Below, one piece after another: positions 1 through 8,800 of a stretch of DNA of 64,000 bases. Numbering within the stretch: position 1 is the first letter of the stretch; every line of letters begins with the position of its first letter. A program made the position numbers and the translations under genes. The notes beneath the pieces are model-generated. The model was given only the letters and a program-made list of their open reading frames with translations, was not told the origin of the DNA and made no database searches. Source of the DNA: Lewinellaceae bacterium (GTDB lineage Bacteria > Bacteroidota > Bacteroidia > Chitinophagales > Saprospiraceae); NCBI GenBank assembly GCA_024644235.1, contig JAHELJ010000009.1, positions 1-64,000 on the forward strand, in the 5' to 3' direction.

Positions 1-1215
1 AAGTTGCAACGCTTTCTTCTCCTGGGTGGAGAAGCTCTCACAGTGGGTGGCATCCATACTCCCAATCACCGGTGGGTGGTGTGCATGGCATTGGCACGAT
101 TGTACGAATTGTTCCCTTATGAACGATATGTGAATCGCATAAATACCTGGCTGAATGAAGGCATCGATATCGATCCGGATGGTCAATATACCGAACGCAG
201 TACAGCGGTGTATTCACCCCTGACCAATCGATGTCTGGTTACCATTGCACGGATATTGAATCGCGAGGAGCTGTATGAACCCGTCCGGAAAAACCTCGAA
301 ATGTCAGTCTACTATATCCATCCTAATTGGGAGGTGGTCACCGAAGCTTCACGCCGTCAGGATCAGTACCGTGCTCAGACTCCCCATGCTTACTACTACC
401 CCTACCGATATATGAGTCTGCATGACAACAATGCCTTATTCGGAGCGATGGTGAATGGGTTGGAAGAATCAATAGAGCCCTCAAGGCTGAGTGGAAATTT
501 AATCTACCTTCTGGAGGATACCGCTCTACAGAACGAAGTACCTGCTAAGACCCTCCCCACTATTTATGAGAAGCACTTTCTTCACTCAGACCTGGTGCGC
601 ATCAGACAGGAAGAAACAGATGCAACTGTTCTCGGAAAAAATGCTGCTCTATTCACTATGCACAAGGAAGATGCCGTATTGCAAGCAGTTCGTCTAGCCT
701 CCGCCTTTTTCGGTAAGGGTCAGTTTAGAGCTGATACGCTATACATCTCCGGAGATACAATTCGATTATTGCAAGAATTGGAAGGTCCCTATTATCAGCC
801 TTATCCTGTGGACAGCTTGCCAGAGGACGGTGATTGGGAGAAAATGCCTCGAGAAAACCGGCCCCAAAGTGAGATCCAGTACTTGACCACCAATGTGGAT
901 ATCGTCAGAGAGGGCAGCAGTTTCTTACTGCACTTCAAAATAGCTGGAACCGATAATGTCCCTGTCGCTCTTGAACTGGCCTTTAGAAAAGGTGGAAAGC
1001 TCAATGGTGTGTCACCAAAGCCGGATGAGGACGATTCGTTTTTTTTGAAGGAAAGTGAAGCCTCTTACGCCATTGGGCGTTCCAGCATTACCTTCGGTCC
1101 GGGTTTGCAAGCTCACCAGTGGACGCAATTACGGGGCGCCGATGCAAAATTAGATGCTCTCAGTGTCTATCTCACCGGCTATACACCGTTTGTCCACACA
1201 TTGCGATTGAAATAA
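1..1215 (+). CDS. Partial CDS: C-terminal 404 residues of an uncharacterised secreted-type alpha-toroid protein
   Basis: The reading frame is open from the first base of the window, so the true start lies upstream and the N-terminus is missing. The visible first 150 residues look like the end of an (alpha/alpha) toroid: GGIHTPNHRWV, then a helix, DGQYTERSTAVY, and EVVTEASRRQDQY. The last ~170 residues look beta-rich, as in the C-terminal sandwich of polysaccharide lyases. This layout and the convergent heparinase-like gene 2 bases away suggest a polysaccharide- or uronate-related role, but I do not recognise a named family and the assignment is inference. The stop codon TAA at 1213-1215 is followed almost directly by the opposing gene's stop, with no room for a terminator. 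Confidence 0.75.
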   Translation, partial: KLQRFLLLGGEALTVGGIHTPNHRWVVCMALARLYELFPYERYVNRINTWLNEGIDIDPDGQYTERSTAVYSPLTNRCLVTIARILNREELYEPVRKNLEMSVYYIHPNWEVVTEASRRQDQYRAQTPHAYYYPYRYMSLHDNNALFGAMVNGLEESIEPSRLSGNLIYLLEDTALQNEVPAKTLPTIYEKHFLHSDLVRIRQEETDATVLGKNAALFTMHKEDAVLQAVRLASAFFGKGQFRADTLYISGDTIRLLQELEGPYYQPYPVDSLPEDGDWEKMPRENRPQSEIQYLTTNVDIVREGSSFLLHFKIAGTDNVPVALELAFRKGGKLNGVSPKPDEDDSFFLKESEASYAIGRSSITFGPGLQAHQWTQLRGADAKLDALSVYLTGYTPFVHTLRLK

Positions 1216-1217
1216 AT

Positions 1218-3095
1218 CTAACCTGAAATGGTCGTACGAACCTCCAACAAGTTGCCATTAATATCGCGACTTTTTTCAAAGGTTATATCGATTCGCTTTA
1301 GTCCCTGAATACGCCGATCGATGTCGAGAGGTGGTGGATCCAGTGAAATTACTTTGAGCATGTGCTGGGGGTGAGACTCTATCTCCAGCAGAAGCTTTCG
1401 ACCTTCCTGACTTAGAACAGCTCCTCCGGGTTTCAATTCAACCCTGGCCTGGGTAAGGAACTGCAACGTAATCGTCTCGGTTTCCTGATTGACTTCGAAT
1501 TGATCCTCAATTTGAAACGAACGTGGCTCCGTGAGTATAAATCGCCGTCGGGCGGATTTCAGATTATCTGCAAAAACCGACGTGAGATCGATGGTTGCTG
1601 AAGGGTTTGTGACATCTGAAACCTCAGTAATAGCAGCAAACCCATCAGCCAGGTGAAGATCTCCGTTGACCGTGATCGTATTATGTCCAAAGTTGTTTTT
1701 AGTGAGTAATCTCCAACGGTCGCACTCCTGGCAATCGTGCCAGAGCTGAAATCCTATCTTTTCCAGATCATGATAATTTTGATTCCCCGGATCTATGAAC
1801 CAACGGATTCCATCCAGCTCGAAAACAAAGGATCCGGCATCCATATTACCATGATTCAAAGTGCCCTTTCCACCTTTTACTCCCAGATAACTTTGATCAT
1901 TGGCATCACTGAAGATCGCGACCGGATTTGCACCTCCCCCATGCCAATTTGCCTTCAGGTCTCCGCTAGATATCGGCTCAAATTCCGAAAGCCATACCAA
2001 CCCGGCACCAACATGCCTTGCCAGATGAGACATGTCTGCAGGATCCCGGAGGAATCTCTCGGTCTCAAAAAAGGCGGCATTGCCAGTCTTTTTCGCAAAC
2101 CAGGCCAAGGTGAAATCACCATTGCTTGAGCGTTTGTCACCGCAATCCGCAAAATTGAAATATTGACCGGAAGGCGCAACTGATCGAACCCTGAACTCTG
2201 CGCTCTCCATAAATCCCGGTGATTGGGTTATTCCAAAGTCAGATCCCAACGCACTCTCCAGCATGTCGATAGTGAGGACGGTAAACATAGTACCATATTC
2301 CCAATAGGTCGAGCCCTCAGGATATACGCCATCCGGGGCATACTCTCCCATCCCGAAAGGTATGTCTTCCAAGGCACGGCTGATGGTCTTGCTTGCCAGG
2401 TCAGATTTTTCTTCTGCCAAAGTAATTGCTGCCGCAATCATTCCTGCATGACAAACCTGATTCCAATTGTTATTTCTGTCGATCCACCAGTTGTGCCCGG
2501 CATCTTCAAAACTCGGCAAAAGTGCTTTTTGCCACAAGGCTTCCTTTGCTATTGCAACTGTTTGCTCCGGCAGAGCGTCGCCAGTCCAATCCAGGGCTAA
2601 TGAAACGGCCATTGCCATCTCTGCCACGTCAAGAAAGTGCGCGGGATTCCAGTCCTCAAATTGACAGACAGCCTGGAGTTCGTCATTTATTCTTTCCAAA
2701 ATGACCTGGTCCTTTTCCACCAGGTATACAGTAGCCAGTACATTCATCCTGTGAAGCATCTGACGGGAGACATTCAACAGACGACGGCCAATCATATCCC
2801 TTTGCAGCAAAGGCTGGTCGATTACCAATTTGGCCTCCTTACGAATTGCCTGATATACATTCGATACAACAGGATCACTTTGTACTTTTTCCAAGAAAAC
2901 CTCCAACTTTTCCTGGTTGAGGATGAAACGGGGAGTCTGCGATCTTAAATTATTACGGATATATTCCGGCGTTATAGGATTCGACACTTGTAGAATGGAA
3001 GGGCCATCGTTTTGACCAATACTGCAAGAAACTGGTAAGATCACCATCGTAATCCAAAGAATAAACATGGAAAATTTATGGGGGAGTTTCTTCAT
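1218..3095 (-). CDS. Heparinase II/III-family lipoprotein (putative polysaccharide/oligo-uronide lyase)
   Basis: A 625-residue predicted lipoprotein: the signal peptide ends in the lipobox LPVSC, with Cys24 as the lipidated residue, so it should sit in the outer or inner membrane facing the periplasm or the surface. An N-terminal (alpha/alpha) toroid (about residues 60-380) carries NNWNQVCHAGM and DGVYPEGSTYWEYG, the Asn/Tyr-containing segments that in heparinase II/III and oligo-alginate lyases (PL12/15/17/21-type) surround the active site. The C-terminal half carries LNHGNMDAGSFVFELDG and FGHNTITVNG, typical of the PF07940 beta-sandwich with its His. The fold and secretion are well supported; the substrate is not. 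The neighbour upstream on the same strand is an unrelated kinase pair, so no complete polysaccharide-utilisation locus is visible in the window, though the cluster may continue to the left. Confidence 0.85.
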   Translation of the reverse strand: MKKLPHKFSMFILWITMVILPVSCSIGQNDGPSILQVSNPITPEYIRNNLRSQTPRFILNQEKLEVFLEKVQSDPVVSNVYQAIRKEAKLVIDQPLLQRDMIGRRLLNVSRQMLHRMNVLATVYLVEKDQVILERINDELQAVCQFEDWNPAHFLDVAEMAMAVSLALDWTGDALPEQTVAIAKEALWQKALLPSFEDAGHNWWIDRNNNWNQVCHAGMIAAAITLAEEKSDLASKTISRALEDIPFGMGEYAPDGVYPEGSTYWEYGTMFTVLTIDMLESALGSDFGITQSPGFMESAEFRVRSVAPSGQYFNFADCGDKRSSNGDFTLAWFAKKTGNAAFFETERFLRDPADMSHLARHVGAGLVWLSEFEPISSGDLKANWHGGGANPVAIFSDANDQSYLGVKGGKGTLNHGNMDAGSFVFELDGIRWFIDPGNQNYHDLEKIGFQLWHDCQECDRWRLLTKNNFGHNTITVNGDLHLADGFAAITEVSDVTNPSATIDLTSVFADNLKSARRRFILTEPRSFQIEDQFEVNQETETITLQFLTQARVELKPGGAVLSQEGRKLLLEIESHPQHMLKVISLDPPPLDIDRRIQGLKRIDITFEKSRDINGNLLEVRTTISG

Positions 3096-3157
3096 CAGAT
3101 CTCAGTTCATCTCGGAATATTAAATGGAGTTGTGATACAATGTCATCAAGTTCCTAA

Positions 3158-4177
3158 TTATTGTCCATCCAGCTGACAAACATATTGGTCCATCAACTTG
3201 AGGTACTTCCTTATCTCGAAAATCAACTCTTGGCGATCATATCCAATCTCTTCTGAAATCAGACGCAGAGCATTCACTTTAGCCCGAACGTTGGCCCGGT
3301 AAGTCTTGAAGAAGAGCAAGAGAGCCCGGTCACCTTGATTGTGGATGGCCTCGAAATGACTCAGGTAACTATGAAGGAAGCAAGTAGCCAATTGCTGTTC
3401 ATTTGCGGCTTCCAGGTCCATCATCAGAAAGCCAATTTCACTCAGCACATCTATCTGCCTGAAGTGGTCATTAAATTCGATACAATCAAAAATAATGGGT
3501 GGATCGTATAAAAATATATTGCGAGCATGGAGATCTCCATGTACATCCCGGATAAAGCCGTCACTGACCCTACTCTGAATGAAAGACCGGTTCCGATCCA
3601 AATATGTCCTCGATTTACTCACAACTTCTTCGAGAATCTTGGCATAGCGACTTCCCAAGTGTCGACCTACGCTATCGCGAACTGAATGTATATCTTCAAA
3701 ATCTTCGATATACTCATCTGATATATCCGGCTTATGTCCAATCACTTCTGCCCCTTGGTGAAATCTGGCAACCTTCTGTGCCACTTGTTCGATCTGCTCG
3801 ATGCTAACTTGCTTTTGGCGAAGTAATACATCCATTTGTAATTCACTATTCAACCGCTTCATTACAACAGCATGATCGGCAATCGCACCCCGAGTGCCGC
3901 CGATATACCAATCTTTATCAAGATGGCGAATTGGTACAACATCGCGATAAACTTCGGGCTCTAGCCGCTGGTTTAATTCGAGTTCACGATTGCAGTAAAA
4001 CTTTCTGGCTTCGGGAGTGGAGAAATCAAGAAATGAGTATTTCATCGGCTTCTTGATCTTATAAGCATGATGGGATGTCAGGATCACATAGGATATATGA
4101 GTTTCAATCAACTCTGCCTTCACTGCATGATCTTGTTGCAAGGAAATCAATAGTGCCTGCACGTCATGCTGCGTCAT
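3158..4177 (-). CDS. Aminoglycoside phosphotransferase-like kinase (COG2187 type)
   Basis: A 339-residue protein with the protein-kinase-like fold of small-molecule phosphotransferases. N-terminal lobe motif YKIKKPMKYSFLDFST provides the ATP-site lysine region; the catalytic loop is FIRDVHGDLHARNIFL followed by PPIIFDCIEF, giving HGDxxxxN and the metal-binding Asp. In many proteobacteria this domain is the N-terminal half of a bifunctional protein whose C-terminal half is a P-loop kinase; here the two are separate genes in the reverse order. The start ATG overlaps the stop of the P-loop kinase gene as ATGA (4174-4177), so translation is probably coupled. Substrate unknown; I would not call it an antibiotic-resistance enzyme. 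Confidence 0.8.
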   Translation of the reverse strand: MTQHDVQALLISLQQDHAVKAELIETHISYVILTSHHAYKIKKPMKYSFLDFSTPEARKFYCNRELELNQRLEPEVYRDVVPIRHLDKDWYIGGTRGAIADHAVVMKRLNSELQMDVLLRQKQVSIEQIEQVAQKVARFHQGAEVIGHKPDISDEYIEDFEDIHSVRDSVGRHLGSRYAKILEEVVSKSRTYLDRNRSFIQSRVSDGFIRDVHGDLHARNIFLYDPPIIFDCIEFNDHFRQIDVLSEIGFLMMDLEAANEQQLATCFLHSYLSHFEAIHNQGDRALLLFFKTYRANVRAKVNALRLISEEIGYDRQELIFEIRKYLKLMDQYVCQLDGQ

Positions 4178-4677
4178 CTTTCCTCAAGATATTTCATCAC
4201 CTTTCCAATCATGACCTCGACAGAATCAGCTCCCGACTGAATAAGGAGATGTGGTTGCTGCCAGGGATCGCTTTCCTTCTTCAATTTTTCATGGACTTCG
4301 TAGTCAGCATCGCTGTCTACCCTCTTCTTCTGCAGTCTTTGTTGAAGTACTTCTTCCTCTGCCCACACTCTAATCACGTGCACCTTGGCTTTAAATCTTT
4401 TTGCGACCAGCATGATCGATTCCCTCCATTCTTTTTTAGAAAAAGTTCCATCGATCACACAACTGACCCCCTTCTCAAGGAAAGATATAGTCGCTGTTGC
4501 AAGGTGCTCATAAATCCGGTTCTTTTCTTCTCCGTTGTAGGTAGGTTTGGTTATCATCTGTCTCCGGATCTGATCCGTACCGAGATATGGGAGACCCAGT
4601 TTCTTGGCTACCCGTCGGGCCAGGAAGGTTTTACCTGTCCCTGGCAATCCAGCCACTATGATTAGTTTCAGGCTCAT
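4174..4677 (-). CDS. P-loop AAA-type small-molecule kinase (COG0645 type)
   Basis: A compact 167-residue NTPase. It starts MSLKLIIVAGLPGTGKT, with the Walker A motif GLPGTGKT at about residues 10-17, then LPYLGTDQIRR and CVIDGTFSKKEWRES, matching predicted zeta-toxin/adenylylsulfate-kinase-like kinases that act on small molecules. It is the upstream partner of the APH-like kinase with an ATGA overlap. In other bacteria the same two domains are fused into one protein of about 500 residues; 167 plus 339 residues adds up to that size. Family placement is good; substrate and pathway are unknown. A 50-codon frame ends in another ATGA overlap at its start (4674-4677). Confidence 0.82.
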   Translation of the reverse strand: MSLKLIIVAGLPGTGKTFLARRVAKKLGLPYLGTDQIRRQMITKPTYNGEEKNRIYEHLATATISFLEKGVSCVIDGTFSKKEWRESIMLVAKRFKAKVHVIRVWAEEEVLQQRLQKKRVDSDADYEVHEKLKKESDPWQQPHLLIQSGADSVEVMIGKVMKYLEER

Positions 4678-4826
4678 GCCAGGTAAAATAATGCTTGACC
4701 ACCGTGATAGCTAATGACGAACCTTACCTGATCATGTGATTTGGGTCGCTTGCCGAGCATAATGCCCTTGAAAAGTCCATAGTTCCTTTTTGTTAACTTC
4801 ACCACTTCTAATTTTTCAAATGACAT
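4674..4826 (-). CDS. Possible 50-residue small protein upstream of the kinase pair
   Basis: Frame starting ATG at 4826 and ending TGA at 4674-4676, encoding a basic 50-residue peptide that begins MSFEKLEVVKLTKRNYGLFK and ends QALFYLA. Its stop overlaps the P-loop kinase start as ATGA, the same coupling as seen between the two kinase genes, which is the main reason to list it. Its start ATG shares the palindrome CATG (4824-4827) with the start of the divergent DUF1080 gene. I recognise no family, and there is no visible promoter or ribosome binding site, which would have to lie inside the divergent gene. It may be a chance frame in an intergenic region. Confidence 0.3.
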   Translation of the reverse strand: MSFEKLEVVKLTKRNYGLFKGIMLGKRPKSHDQVRFVISYHGGQALFYLA

Positions 4827-6702
4827 GAGGTATCTGATTTTCATCGGTATTAGCATGCTACTCACAACTTGTGGTAAAAATGTGACCTCGGGAGAGAAAA
4901 GTGCCGACCCGGCTGTTCTGGAGTCGCTTCCCTTCGACACTCTTCCCCTTTCAGATCTAAGTGCTTTTGCCGATCCAGGTCAAAACTGGCAGGTTGCTCA
5001 GTCGGTATGGTCCGATATGAGCAAGGATCTCGATATCCAAACTGAATCTGGCACTGGTGTCATGGTAAATAAGCCCACTGAGGAAACCCAAAAGAATCTG
5101 ATATCAAATCTTGAGCATGGCGACCTGGAGATAAAATTTGAAGTAATGATGCCGAAAGGCTCCAATTCCGGATTTTATTTTCAAAGCAGGTATGAATTGC
5201 AATTGCTGGATAGTTGGGGAAAAGAGGATGTGAGTCATGGAGACATGGGGGGAATCTATGAGCGATGGGATGAATCAAAACCAGAGGGTGAAGAAGGTTA
5301 TGAAGGAACGCCGCCAATGGTCAATGCAGCAAAAGCACCCGGACTATGGCAGCAATTTCACGTGTATTTCAAAGCGCCCAGATTTAATGATCAAGGTGAG
5401 AAGATTAAGAATGCATCCTTTGAGTATGTCTATTTAAATGGAATGCTTATTCAAAAGGATGTGGAACAGACTGGCCCTACCCGGGGAGCCGGGCTTGAGG
5501 GCGAGGCGGCTTGGGGACCTTTCCTTATTCAAGGCGATCATGGCCCTGTTGCATTCAGAAACATAGAATACAAAGCTTATGGTCTGGATACCCTTGCTCT
5601 TACAGATGTGAGGTATGAAAGGTACAAAGGCAAATGGGACTATCTGCCATCCTTTGATAGTATTGCTCCAGAATCGAGTGGTGAAGTCTCTTTTCTCGAT
5701 TTGACAACTTCATCGGATCAGGCTGATCACTATGGTCTCGTATTTTATGGCAAATTACATGTGCCAACTTCTGGAGAATATTTGTTTGAGACCGCCATTG
5801 ATGATGGGGGTGATCTGTACATCGATTCACAACTGGTAGTGCACAATCTCGGTGAACCTGGTCTGGGTATAGAACGGGGCCTCGTCCATCTTGATGCTGG
5901 CATACACGACTTTGAGATGACCTACTATCAAGAAATCTGGTTGGCGCTACTGACTGTAAAGTACGAGGGTCCCCAGATCGTCAAAAGGACGTTGGCTTCC
6001 ACGGATCTCATTGCGGAATGGGAAGCCCGGGAGGCTGCTCAACCGGCAGTTGCTGTTACTGAACTGGAGACTCCGGAAATGTTGGGTGGATTCGTCGAAT
6101 ACGGTGGTGAAAAACTCACTCATACACTTTCAGTTGGTGATCCAAGCGGAGTGCATTTCAGTTATGATCTCCGCCATGGATTTGTGATCAAGTCATGGAA
6201 AGGAGATTATGCTGATGTGTCAGAGATGTGGCGAGGTCGTGGGCAGTCTCAATTACTCAAACCTCTTAACGCAGCAATCGAATTCACAAGTGGGGTGCCA
6301 ATTGCTTCCCTTTCCAAGTCAGATGCAGCTTGGCCAGCCTACATCTCAGATGACTTTAGATATAGAGGTTACCGGATAGATCAGGATGGGCGGCCAGTTT
6401 TTCAATACCATTACAAAAACATCCAGCTCGAGGATAAACTTTCCCCTGGATCAGATAAAAAAAGTCTAAATCGAAATATTACGTTCGCAAGTCAGGAGCC
6501 AGTAGAGAATACCTACTATCGCCTCCAGGCAGCCAGAAACATCGTGCAACTCGAAAATGGGCTTTACAGCGTAGATGGTCAGTACTATCTACAGACAGAT
6601 GAAGAAGTTGCCGTGGCACAGACATCTTCGGGAACCGAGCTTCGATTTCCCGTATCCAATGAAGGTGGTCTGCAGAGTTTTTCTTATAACATTTTATGGT
6701 AG
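4825..6702 (+). CDS. DUF1080 + PA14 domain lipoprotein (putative secreted glycoside-acting protein)
   Basis: A 625-residue predicted lipoprotein; the signal peptide ends LLTTC with Cys16 lipidated. About residues 45-255 form a DUF1080 (3-keto-disaccharide hydrolase/LamG-like jelly-roll) domain: FEVMMPKGSNSGFYFQSRYE, LLDSWG, GGIYERWD and LWQQFHVYFKAP are the family's hallmark stretches. About residues 265-385 resemble a PA14 carbohydrate-binding domain (VPTSGEYLFETAIDDGGDLY, HDFEMTYYQEIWLALLTVKY). The last ~220 residues are uncharacterised. It overlaps the start region of the following dehydrogenase-like gene, so the two are likely cotranscribed. In this phylum DUF1080 proteins are commonly linked to oxidised-sugar (3-keto) metabolism, which fits its redox-type neighbour. 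Confidence 0.85.
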   Translation: MRYLIFIGISMLLTTCGKNVTSGEKSADPAVLESLPFDTLPLSDLSAFADPGQNWQVAQSVWSDMSKDLDIQTESGTGVMVNKPTEETQKNLISNLEHGDLEIKFEVMMPKGSNSGFYFQSRYELQLLDSWGKEDVSHGDMGGIYERWDESKPEGEEGYEGTPPMVNAAKAPGLWQQFHVYFKAPRFNDQGEKIKNASFEYVYLNGMLIQKDVEQTGPTRGAGLEGEAAWGPFLIQGDHGPVAFRNIEYKAYGLDTLALTDVRYERYKGKWDYLPSFDSIAPESSGEVSFLDLTTSSDQADHYGLVFYGKLHVPTSGEYLFETAIDDGGDLYIDSQLVVHNLGEPGLGIERGLVHLDAGIHDFEMTYYQEIWLALLTVKYEGPQIVKRTLASTDLIAEWEAREAAQPAVAVTELETPEMLGGFVEYGGEKLTHTLSVGDPSGVHFSYDLRHGFVIKSWKGDYADVSEMWRGRGQSQLLKPLNAAIEFTSGVPIASLSKSDAAWPAYISDDFRYRGYRIDQDGRPVFQYHYKNIQLEDKLSPGSDKKSLNRNITFASQEPVENTYYRLQAARNIVQLENGLYSVDGQYYLQTDEEVAVAQTSSGTELRFPVSNEGGLQSFSYNILW

Positions 6703-6707
6703 GTCAT

Positions 6708-8678
6708 ATGTCAGTTCACAAGATTTACTTTATCAGAACCATCAATTGGATAGCGTTTTTCCTGCTTTTCACATGCTTCACCACGGGTCAGACTTCACCT
6801 GGTCTTGAAGAATCAAATTACTACAGGATCAGCCCGGTAGCTATCCCTGAGGGCATTGTCCTTGAAGCAGGGGGGCTGGCATTTGATGAAACCGGAAAAT
6901 TAGGAGTATGTACCCGACGGGGTGAGGTGTGGGTTATATCAAACCCCGGATCTGAAAATCCAACGTATAATCGATATGCGCATGGTTTACATGAGCCCCT
7001 TATGATGGCCTACCAAGATGGCAGCTACTTTATGACTCAACGTGGAGAACTCACTAAATTATCGGATGTTGATGAAGATGGTGTAGCTGATCAATATGAA
7101 AGCATCTACATTTGGGATCTCAATGGTAACTATCATGAGTATTCTTATGGGCCTAAGTTCTTGCCTGATGGGAGTATGCTGGTGACCCTAAATCTGGGTT
7201 GGGTAGGTCGAGGAGCCAGTGAATCGAAGTGGAGAGGTTGGATGTTACAGATTTCAGCAGAAGGTGAGATGACACCCATTGCCACCGGAATGCGATCTCC
7301 TGCTGGATTTGGACTCAATGCCGCCGGAGACATCTTCTACACCGAGAATCAGGGCGACTGGGTGGGTTCGGGGAGGATGACCCATGTAGAAAAGGGAGAT
7401 TTTGTCGGTCATCCCGAAGGTTTGAAGTGGAGTGGCGAGAAGGGATCAACCCTTCAACTAAAGATGGAAGATATTGATGACACGAAGGGCGTCAGCCTAT
7501 ATGATTATCAAGAGATACATCCGGAGGTCAAACCGCCTTCGGTGTGGTTTCCGCATACACTCATGGGCATAAGTACCAGTGATTTGATAGTGATCCCGGA
7601 AGGGTTTGGTCCCTTTACAGATCAACTCTTGGTTGGGGACCAGGGACATAGCAAGATCATGAGGGTTTATCAGGAAAAAGTAAATGGGGTCTATCAAGGT
7701 GCTTGTTTTGGCTTCAGAGAAGGATTTGCTTCAGGAGTCCTGAGAATGGCATGGGGTCCCGATCTAAAATTGTATGTGGGTATGACCAATCGAGGCTGGG
7801 CTTCAACCGGGCAGGAACCATATGGACTTGAGAGGTTGGAATGGACTGGCAGAAATCCGTTTGAAATCAAAACCATCAATGCCCGATCCAATGGATTCCT
7901 GCTGACATTTACCGAACCAGTGGACAGGGCTTCAGCCGCTAACCCGGAGTCCTACTCCATTACAGATTTCACTTACTTATATCATCATCTTTATGGTAGT
8001 CCGGCGATCGATCAGCAGGAACGTGCAATCTACAAGGTTGAAGTCGACCAGGAAGGATTGACGGCAACTCTGCATGTTGAAGGATTAAGAGAAGGATATA
8101 TCTATGAAATTTCTGGTCCTGGTGTTCGCTCAAAGGTTGATCAACCCCTAATACATCCTACCGCTTATTTTACACTCAATCAGATCCCAGAAGGTGAACG
8201 TATTGCAGCCAAGGAGGTGGACCCTCATGCTGTCTTTGAAACGGTTGATTTGAAATCAGACAAGCGGGTGACAGACATGCCTGGTTCGTGGCTGAATGGG
8301 CCGGACCAGACCATCGAGATTGGCACATTGCCGGGGATGCGATATGATACCGATCAGGTAGTGGTAAAGGCTGGCAGCAAGATCAAGTGGATCTTTAATA
8401 ATCCGGATGATATGATGCACAATCTGCTCATAGTAAGCCCTGGCGCTGCAGATGTTATTGGGAATGCTGCTCTCCAACTGGGATTGAAAGGCCAGGAAAT
8501 GGGTTACATTCCACTAAGGGATGAAATATTGTTTCACACGAATTTACTAGGGCCTAATAGTTCTGATATCATATATTTCACTGCTCCCGAAGAGCCAGGA
8601 GAATACATGTTTGTCTGTACCTTTCCCGGCCATGCTACAACTATGCGAGGAGTTTTGGTTGTAGAACCAAAGACGTAA
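6708..8678 (+). CDS. Sugar-dehydrogenase-like beta-propeller fused to a C-terminal blue-copper (azurin/plastocyanin-like) domain
   Basis: A predicted exported protein of 656 residues from ATG 6708; an alternative ATG at 6696 overlaps the preceding stop by 7 bases. The signal peptide has the hydrophobic core IAFFLLFTCFTTGQ. About residues 35-400 form a PQQ-/sorbosone-dehydrogenase-like propeller (GGLAFDETGKLGVCTRRGEV, MRSPAGFGLNAAGDIFYTEN). About residues 530-656 form a cupredoxin: counted from 6696, the candidate type 1 copper ligands are His575 (MMHNL), Cys641, His646 (FVCTFPGH) and Met650, a complete set in the expected spacing. This predicts a periplasmic or surface sugar oxidation/electron-transfer protein with a built-in electron acceptor. 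It follows the DUF1080-PA14 lipoprotein with overlapping ends. Whether PQQ or another cofactor is bound cannot be told. Confidence 0.85.
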   Translation: MSVHKIYFIRTINWIAFFLLFTCFTTGQTSPGLEESNYYRISPVAIPEGIVLEAGGLAFDETGKLGVCTRRGEVWVISNPGSENPTYNRYAHGLHEPLMMAYQDGSYFMTQRGELTKLSDVDEDGVADQYESIYIWDLNGNYHEYSYGPKFLPDGSMLVTLNLGWVGRGASESKWRGWMLQISAEGEMTPIATGMRSPAGFGLNAAGDIFYTENQGDWVGSGRMTHVEKGDFVGHPEGLKWSGEKGSTLQLKMEDIDDTKGVSLYDYQEIHPEVKPPSVWFPHTLMGISTSDLIVIPEGFGPFTDQLLVGDQGHSKIMRVYQEKVNGVYQGACFGFREGFASGVLRMAWGPDLKLYVGMTNRGWASTGQEPYGLERLEWTGRNPFEIKTINARSNGFLLTFTEPVDRASAANPESYSITDFTYLYHHLYGSPAIDQQERAIYKVEVDQEGLTATLHVEGLREGYIYEISGPGVRSKVDQPLIHPTAYFTLNQIPEGERIAAKEVDPHAVFETVDLKSDKRVTDMPGSWLNGPDQTIEIGTLPGMRYDTDQVVVKAGSKIKWIFNNPDDMMHNLLIVSPGAADVIGNAALQLGLKGQEMGYIPLRDEILFHTNLLGPNSSDIIYFTAPEEPGEYMFVCTFPGHATTMRGVLVVEPKT

Positions 8679-8773
8679 GATATTGCAGGCAAGGCAATTC
8701 TCACGACAGTCCCTGCTAATCATAATCATCTACGAAACTAACGGAGATCTTCATTGAGATTTCGAGGTGAATC

Positions 8774-8781
8774 TATTTTTG
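8774..8781 (+). promoter_or_regulatory. Candidate Bacteroidota -7 box for the YeeE/YedE pair
   Basis: TATTTTTG matches the phylum's TAnnTTTG consensus and lies 19 bases before the ATG at 8801. The expected -33 element is weak (TTGA, 16 bases upstream). The rest of the 122-base gap after the dehydrogenase gene shows nothing else. Confidence 0.4.
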
Positions 8782-8800
8782 AGGCTTAAAATCTTCGGTC

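Noticed and set aside
3158-4177. Antibiotic-resistance (aminoglycoside) kinase
   Set aside because: The protein belongs to the housekeeping COG2187-type group that pairs with a P-loop kinase; nothing indicates drug resistance or mobility.
4075-4665. A 196-codon open frame on the + strand
   Set aside because: It is antisense to the P-loop and APH-like kinases, whose motifs are clear; the peptide has no recognisable pattern and many rare aromatic/Cys runs.
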